From Lunularia cruciata (Eukaryota > Streptophyta > Marchantiopsida > Lunulariales > Lunulariaceae): a DNA stretch of 64,000 nucleotides. Numbering within the stretch: position 1 is the first letter of the stretch; every line of letters starts with the position of its first letter. The notes under the pieces were generated by a model. It had not been told where the DNA came from. It saw nothing but the letters and a program-made list of their open reading frames with translations, and did not search any database. The stretch is from NCBI GenBank assembly GCA_948567375.1, contig OX419759.1, forward strand, positions 52,305,493-52,369,492, given 5' to 3'. Positions 57,737 to 64,000 of this stretch are shown here, in pieces. The translations under genes and the position numbers were made by a program.

Positions 57737-59212
57737 CTATTGGACACATGGATTATGGTCTTGTACTCTTTGAGTGCTTTTATGTATATAGATGGTGGAG
57801 AGTTGAGAGAGGGAGGTGCGTTTTAGTTTGAGAAATCTAGATTGAGAGGAGGATGTTGAGAGTTGTAACAAAGAGCGAGTGTTAGAGTGTTAGAGGAAGC
57901 ATTTGAGCAAGAGATGTCCCGTGGTCCTGATTTACCCATTTCTAATTTTTTTTCCCATCAGACTTTAGATTCTATACCATGATGGTTTACAGGATTGGAT
58001 GGTGGTATGTTTTGGGGTGGCATTCATGGAGATGATGATTGAAACCTGGATCTTGTTGTCCTTCTATTGTTTACTTATGAGTAAATATAAGATTTGACAA
58101 TCTATTTACTTTTACAGATGGAATATAATCTAATTTTTCTTATGACCTTCAAGATGGAGTTGTGGGACACATTTGTCAAAAATTGAAGGAACTAAATTTT
58201 AAAATTACAACAAATTGGGTACAAGAGTGGAAGTATGGAGTCTTTAAGGACCAAGGGAGTTTTGGGAAGGCAGTTAAGGAGAGCATAATATGGTTGGAGA
58301 GAGGAGTTGATAGGCTATAATTTAGAGACTAAAATTGAGTAATTTGAGTCAATTTTTTGAGAGATATTATTGATTGGATCAAGGAGGTAGAATTCATATT
58401 GAGGAGCACAAGAGAGAAAATTTGGAGAGCTATGTGAAAAATTTAATGATCTGTTAAAAGGGTTAGAGAGTAGACAAAGTGCTTATAGTGCTGAGCTCAA
58501 GAAATTTTAGGGTTTGATCTATCTCAAATCATATATGGTCAACTGAAATTGGAGCTCTTGAAAGTGAGGTGTTGGAGATGAGATGCTAATCAAGTTCAAA
58601 ACTTTGGTCACTCTTTAAGTTGTAGTTTGAATTATCTCATAAAAATTTCCAGTATTGTTGGTAGTTAGTGCTTGTACTTATATACAAAGGTTTTATATGA
58701 ATTACTCAAATTGATAATTTAGGGTCTTGGATCAAGCATAATTGGGTTTAAAGAGCTCAAAAATAAACTCAACTCAAGAATTGATTCATATCTAGGATTG
58801 GGGTTAGATTAGGTTTGGTAGAGCATTTCATAAGCTTGGTAGAGCATTTCTATCTTGTATCATGATTCAGTGTCAATCCTACTATTTGTGTGATTATGAT
58901 CAGGTATTTTAGATTGCTAGAGTATTTTTTAGTATTAATTGTTTCTCTGATCTAGAAATATGGGGAAATTTACCAATAACCAAGAGCAATCTCTAAATTA
59001 AGGATTTTGAAATAACCGTAGAAATTACAAAAAAAGAGTCAAAGTTTGAGAGCTTTTCAAGGGAGCTATAGTGATCATATTGTAGCTTATTTTCTATGAT
59101 TGGAAAGCTTATCTTAAAATAGGCTTTCTATGGAATTCTAGAGCTTTTGAATCCAAGTCACAAATAGAAACTTATGCCTATTTGATTTACATAGGATTTT
59201 TCCATCATAAAG
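57737..59212 (+). repeat. R2 dispersed repeat, copy 3
   Basis: Follows R1 as in copy 1. It contains the full R2 body, including the TTGGTAGAGCATTTC duplicate near 58,815-58,840. No coding sequence recognised. Confidence 0.85.
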
Positions 59213-59216
59213 ACCC

Positions 59217-59421
59217 TCAAGCCATCCTTGAGGGTAAGTGTCTATGGGAGAATCCTTAGTGGAATTAAGACCAGCTACAGGAATCCTGACTACACTTCCT
59301 CCCCAAGCCAAGTAAATGGCCAGCTATGCAAAGTTACTGGCTACTCCGCTTCCTCCCATAGTATCCTGTATTCCCCACTATAGGCCTGGACTAACCCGCC
59401 AGTACTCCATAAGAAGTGGGA
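59217..59421. repeat. 205-bp repeat shared with 28,719-28,922
   Basis: Same orientation relative to R2 as at 28.7 kb, but here it is only a few bases from the R2 end, whereas about 550 bp separate them in the other copy. Confidence 0.8.
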
Positions 59422-59559
59422 GTTCTATTTGAAAACCACAACACTATAAAAACCACAACACTTGAATGAAATACTCAACAAATGAATGGAACTCAAATGA
59501 ATGAAAAATAGTAACCTTTGTGAAGACTTCTTCTTCTTATTGCTTCTCCACCTTTCATG

Positions 59560-59930
59560 TAATACCATTAGCTATTATCTAGATGTGGAAATTTGCATGG
59601 TAATATGTTGAATGATATTATATATGATGGTCTAAATGGATCAGATAGACATGTTACCAAAATAGTACTTTCTGTAATAGTGTAGAGGTCTAAAACATAC
59701 TAGAAACTTCAAAGACAATTTTGAAGGCCTAAATGGCTGAATTAGGCCTCAAAGAATGGTCAGCCCCCCTCTATGATAGACAATGCGGTCATCAAGGGGA
59801 AATTGAAAGGGGTGGAGTTCACTAACATGTCACCAATCCATGTATCTGATTCAAGGTGCAACTCCCTTTGAGTAGATACTCTTTGCCAAGGTGTTCCTTT
59901 GGGGCCTTGGAGGAATGTCTAGGCCGTTTG
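59560..59930 (+). repeat. R3 LTR-like repeat, copy 4 (partial)
   Basis: CTATTATCTAGATGTGGAAATTTG at the start and CCTTTGGGGCCTTGGAGG near 59,900 match copy 1. It is shorter and lacks the TATA-like block. Confidence 0.75.
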
Positions 59931-60504
59931 GGCTATGGGTAAGTGAATATGAAGGCCGGGTTACTACTCAAGCCTTAAGCAGTCCTCACGTTTGAGATTT
60001 AAGAGGTTTGATCCAATTCCATTTGAGATTTACTTCCACGTGGGAAGAACAACCTCAACTCGTTCTAGTTTTGTACTCTTTTTCTTAAGGCAATAAAATA
60101 GGGTGACTGCACTTGAGACGAGTGTCGATTAGGGTAACACTTATTTGACGCTCTACTCTCTTTTGATCTCTTCCTTTTCCATCATGAATTGTATGGATTT
60201 GTGATTCTTACTTTCAACCTGGAACCTCAAGAAATCGAGTGTATAGTTTTTGAAATTTTTATCAAAAGACAATCCATACATCCTTCTTTGCTCTGAATTC
60301 CAAATGATGTAACAACTGATAATTGGAAACAGAATAAGGGACTTTTCTCAAGGTCGAAGCGTGGTAGAGAGTATTACTTCATGTAAAAATATGAAACTTG
60401 GCATAAAGACATTCAGTTGCAATGAGACTTGAAATTAGAATGTCTCTCACGATAAAAATTAAAACTTACTCTAATTGATAGTCTAAAATTATAAATACGC
60501 AATG
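59931..60504. other. No gene seen
   Basis: Between R3 and the diverged duplication. Nothing recognised. Confidence 0.5.
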
Positions 60505-62960
60505 GCAACAATTTTGATCCTTGATTTTCATAATTCAACTATATTCACGAGCTTCAGGACCTTTCAATGCCGTCATCTTTTTCATCGATCTTCAACTTGA
60601 AGGCACTTCCCTTGTGAAAGGTGCTAACGGTTATTGAATGAAGATTTTGTTTTGAATGCCCCTTTCGTCTTGTCATGTTACCGACAGGGGATCAACGGGT
60701 TGTATTCTCGTTTATATTACAATTTGCCGAAATATGAATTTCGGCTGCGGCGACTGCCGAAGAAACGGATGTGCGATGCCGCGCAACGAGAGATTTGCAC
60801 CATGGGAATCGAGCTTCATGGTTCAAGGGGTCCGCATCTTCACTTTGGGGATGATGAACGCCGATACTCATATTGGGTGTGTTCGTGAAGGTCCGCTTGA
60901 ATTCTCTGACAGAGTACGTCAGTCTATATGAGGATGGGGTATTTATTGGATCCTTTGTAGACTCTATGGTAGAGGTCCTATTCTGAATCAAATTTTGTTC
61001 TATATCTCTTGTTACGATCTGATCACGTTGCAAACCGTTACTATCAGGTTGTTTCGTTGGAGTAGACGTTTGGGACAAACCGTCGATTTGGACTGAGAAC
61101 TACATCAGCTGAACAACTGAGATTGAGACTGATGCTGGTTAGTCTGAAATCGAACCCAATCTCATGAGAACGTACAATGAATGTCCCAAAGTTCAGACTT
61201 CATTAATTTCCATATCAACATGGAACCTTACACATTAAAACTTAACACCGATAGCATTTACAGATAAGATTGTTACTCATTTCTTCCCTGAAGAGTAGAT
61301 TGGCTCTTCAAAAGCAGCGGGGACTCCGTTATGCGGACCGGCCGGTGGATCATGCATAAACCTCCGAAAACCAGGAACTACAAAAGAATATCACGTTCTC
61401 CAACAGTAGAGTGGAATTCAGTATTTATCACGTTATCGCTTTCACAAATTTAATATGAGATCCTCGCTGATGTGGCATCCGCATCGTTTTGCGTTCTATC
61501 TCTTGGCCCACATGGGCAATTGGAGCTTGTGGAAATTTTGTACGATCATATATTGATACGTGTCAACCATTTTTTGCGAATTCCAGACCCTCATGTTTGG
61601 GTATCCATAATATAATCGTATCATCCCGATACCGTTACGATCTATACAGTTTGTTGCAGATCCACTTTGTAGCAAACCACGTATCTGAAGAAGCTCTCCA
61701 CACCGTCTGGTATGGATGTCGGTTTTCTCCCTAGCACCTTTCCTTATTTGAACGTGTATATCAATCTCAAGGTAGAGTCTTGATTGATCAGCGTAAGTCG
61801 CCGTAGGCCATGATCTAGGAACTCTTTACCTGTAAAATCAACAATGATCATGCATTCCATCTGCACTTCGAAAGAACATTGAACAATGTACAAAAGCTGG
61901 TTCACCAAAGCATACGTTTGAAATGATCATGTAGACTGTCCTAGAAACGATTGTCTAGCTAGAACGGTATTTCTGGAGGCTGATGGTGATGACATTCACA
62001 AATGGCAGACTAAAGATGTCACCTGTCAAGCTATTAGCCGATCTGATAGGACCAACGCCACTGGTGTCCAGGGCTGCAAAGAGGTCATAATCTCTAGATC
62101 ATCCACGATCGTTGCATGCGCTGATACATAATCAGGTTTCTCAGCACCCGTATACTCCACCATTGTATGAAGCTCCAGTACATATGTCTAATCTGATCTA
62201 TATGTATGTGAAGGCCGGCTTACCACGTAGGCCGTCCTACACTTAACCAATGACTTCGATAACTTCTGAGTGGTTTATGTATATACAGTGGGAACGGACT
62301 GGAGCACATTGATGTACATCAAATTCATCCTTTGACCATGGATATCATATGAAACAGACCGTGACTTCATCGAATTTCAGCATGATGATTCTGATGATAT
62401 AAATGTCGACCGCATTGGACCCGGTGTAAAAACCTTTTGACTTGAGGCAGGTACACTCGATCCATACCAATAATTTATCAGTGAAGCTTTTCAATTCGTG
62501 TCCCATAACAAGTGGAGACATCGATATCTGTGTCGCTTCTGCTGTCATCACGTCACTACTTTATTCTCGTGTAATTCTCTAAACCATTAGGCTCACGGAT
62601 ATTCAATAGTGAGTATAAAGAGAGAAGGGCGGATCGCGAAGATACCATGAAACCCATCAAGCCGTACAAGGGTGAGATAAAACTATATATGTGGAAATAC
62701 AATAAATAAAAATATACACAAAAAGTTTACTAAGTGAATTTGGGATGGTAGACTCCGCAGCGTAGTATCCGGCCCTTTCATATCGCGTTTCAGCGACCTG
62801 AATCGGCCGGATGCTTGGTCCTGTAACGCGGTGCTTTGTATTCGTTCTATCTTGACTTTCTGATTTGATATGTGTCTTTCGGTCGTGCGTAGAATCAAAC
62901 ACGAATGCTGGCGCTCCATCTGAAATGCAATGGGCCAAATTATAATTTTATCAATTATAA
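60505..62960 (+). repeat. Diverged duplicate of 25.4-26.4 kb (longer copy)
   Basis: Contains all blocks listed for 25,406-26,420 in the same order, with extra DNA between them, including the 135-bp block shared with 47,695-47,830. An 84-91-codon stretch at 60,634-60,931 is open in two plus frames and GC-richer, but is not recognised. Confidence 0.7.
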
Positions 62961-63420
62961 TATAATACATGTGTTAAATTTTATTTACAAAATTATTGAA
63001 AATGACATCCATATTTGCCTTCACGAACTTTGCAGCCTTCACATATTCCTGATTGAACTTCTTCAAATCCCCTGAAAATGTTTCACTACTGGTCAAGCCT
63101 CGGGACCTGTATATGCAGGCGTAAAAAGGACGGAATCGATGGTCCCAAAGACCTCAGGTGAGAGTCGGGGATGTCCTGAAGAAAGTCGGGCCGGAAGAGT
63201 AGTGCGAGCAAAGCACGAACGATAGTGCCGTCAAAAGTCAGTCAATAAACCAGGGATTGCCACGTTGATTCTGGAAGTGGGGACATCAATTTTGGGATCT
63301 ATAAATTGTGAGTGTAAGTTGTTGTTCTGCGAGAGAACGAAAGATCTGCTAATCAGACAGCATTTTAGCTTCATTGGTTTACTTCTATCTGTCTCCGAGC
63401 GGTCAGCATCGATCATTCAT
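62961..63420. other. No gene seen
   Basis: Opposed frames of about 60 codons at 63,231-63,468 are unrecognised. Confidence 0.45.
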
Positions 63421-63553
63421 CATCTAACACCAAATGAGCATTATATTGAGATACTAAAGGCTCAATAGCACTTGCTGTGGGGATCATCATCTAACACCAA
63501 ATGAGCATTATATTGAGATACTAAAGGCTCAATAGCACTTGCTGTGGGGATCA
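63421..63553. repeat. 67-bp direct tandem duplication
   Basis: The unit beginning CATCTAACACCAAATGAGC at 63,421 repeats at 63,488 without visible differences, so it is a recent duplication. Confidence 0.95.
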
Positions 63554-63852
63554 GGTTCCAACTAAAGAAGTCTCAAAGAAATTGATACATTTTGAACTGG
63601 ATAAGTGCATGTATAATATTGCACAATTTCCTGAGAAATAGATTATTATGTTTGGCTTGTTATTAGTGACTTGATAGATTATTGTAGACTATCACAATTA
63701 AGAGCAAACATGAATGATGAAACAACAAGGTGTGGGACAGGCCCTTATCTTGATATATTCAATCACTACTATGGCAAAGTGGCTAGATATCATGAGTGGT
63801 CCAGTATTACAGTATTCAGGAGTTCAGCCAAATGACAGTGATGAGGAACTAT

Positions 63853-63855
<3 letters not shown>

Positions 63856-63912
<57 letters not shown>
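63856..63912. repeat. (AT)n microsatellite with GT tail
   Basis: About 24 AT units followed by GTGTGTGT. Confidence 0.97.
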
Positions 63913-64000
63913 ACACAAAGCAAGTAAATAAAGGGTTGGGTGAGCCTATTTTGGTAATGGAGGTAGGTCCTAGGACAAGAAGAGAACCAAGTTATTTCCT

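Noticed and set aside
60634-61078. Protein-coding gene in the GC-richer part of the duplication
   Set aside because: Three overlapping frames on two strands are open, none is recognised, and the homologous 25-kb copy lacks the segment.

Overview
This window looks like nuclear DNA of a large-genome vascular plant, most likely a gymnosperm. Genes are sparse, intergenic DNA is long and AT-rich, and old nested Ty1/copia and Ty3/gypsy retrotransposons and dispersed repeats fill most of it. The plant assignment rests on an intact class III (secretory plant) peroxidase and an intact LOB-domain (LBD) reading frame. A cytosine methyltransferase resembling DNMT3, a family I recall as kept by mosses, ferns and gymnosperms but lost from flowering plants, makes a gymnosperm or fern more likely. 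The species is not determined.

Layout. 1-407 is a duplicate of the peroxidase upstream region. 2.5-3.6 kb and 4.8-6.9 kb are decayed copia pol remnants. 7.2-20.6 kb is a dispersed repeat (called R1, then R2) split at 8,395/18,284 by a 9.9-kb minus-strand Ty3/gypsy element. That element is the highlight: its gag-pol order is Gag, zinc knuckles, aspartic protease, DNMT3-like C5-methyltransferase, reverse transcriptase, RNase H, integrase. All domains are recognisable but the reading frame is broken by nine stops and three frameshifts. 20.9-21.8 kb is another gypsy remnant; 22.7-28.2 kb holds second copies of R1 and R2. 31.7-32.3 kb is the LBD gene. 35.0-37.1 kb and 50.6-52.6 kb are two copies of a 2-kb duplication. 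38.9-42.9 kb is a decayed minus-strand copia element with recognisable LTR remnants. 44.6-46.1 kb is an internally deleted relative of the methyltransferase-bearing gypsy element, itself split by a solo-LTR-like repeat (R3). 48.7-50.1 kb is an inverted R2. 53.5-55.3 kb is the four-exon peroxidase gene, and an R1-R2 copy begins at 56,127, within its upstream region. 60.5-63 kb is a diverged duplicate of 25.4-26.4 kb.

The two host genes show no functional link. The story of the window is genome dynamics: nested insertions, a local duplication of the peroxidase locus, and a retrotransposon family carrying a DNA methyltransferase whose premature stops are nearly all of the kind produced by C-to-T change. 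All comparisons were made by eye; no search or alignment program was run.
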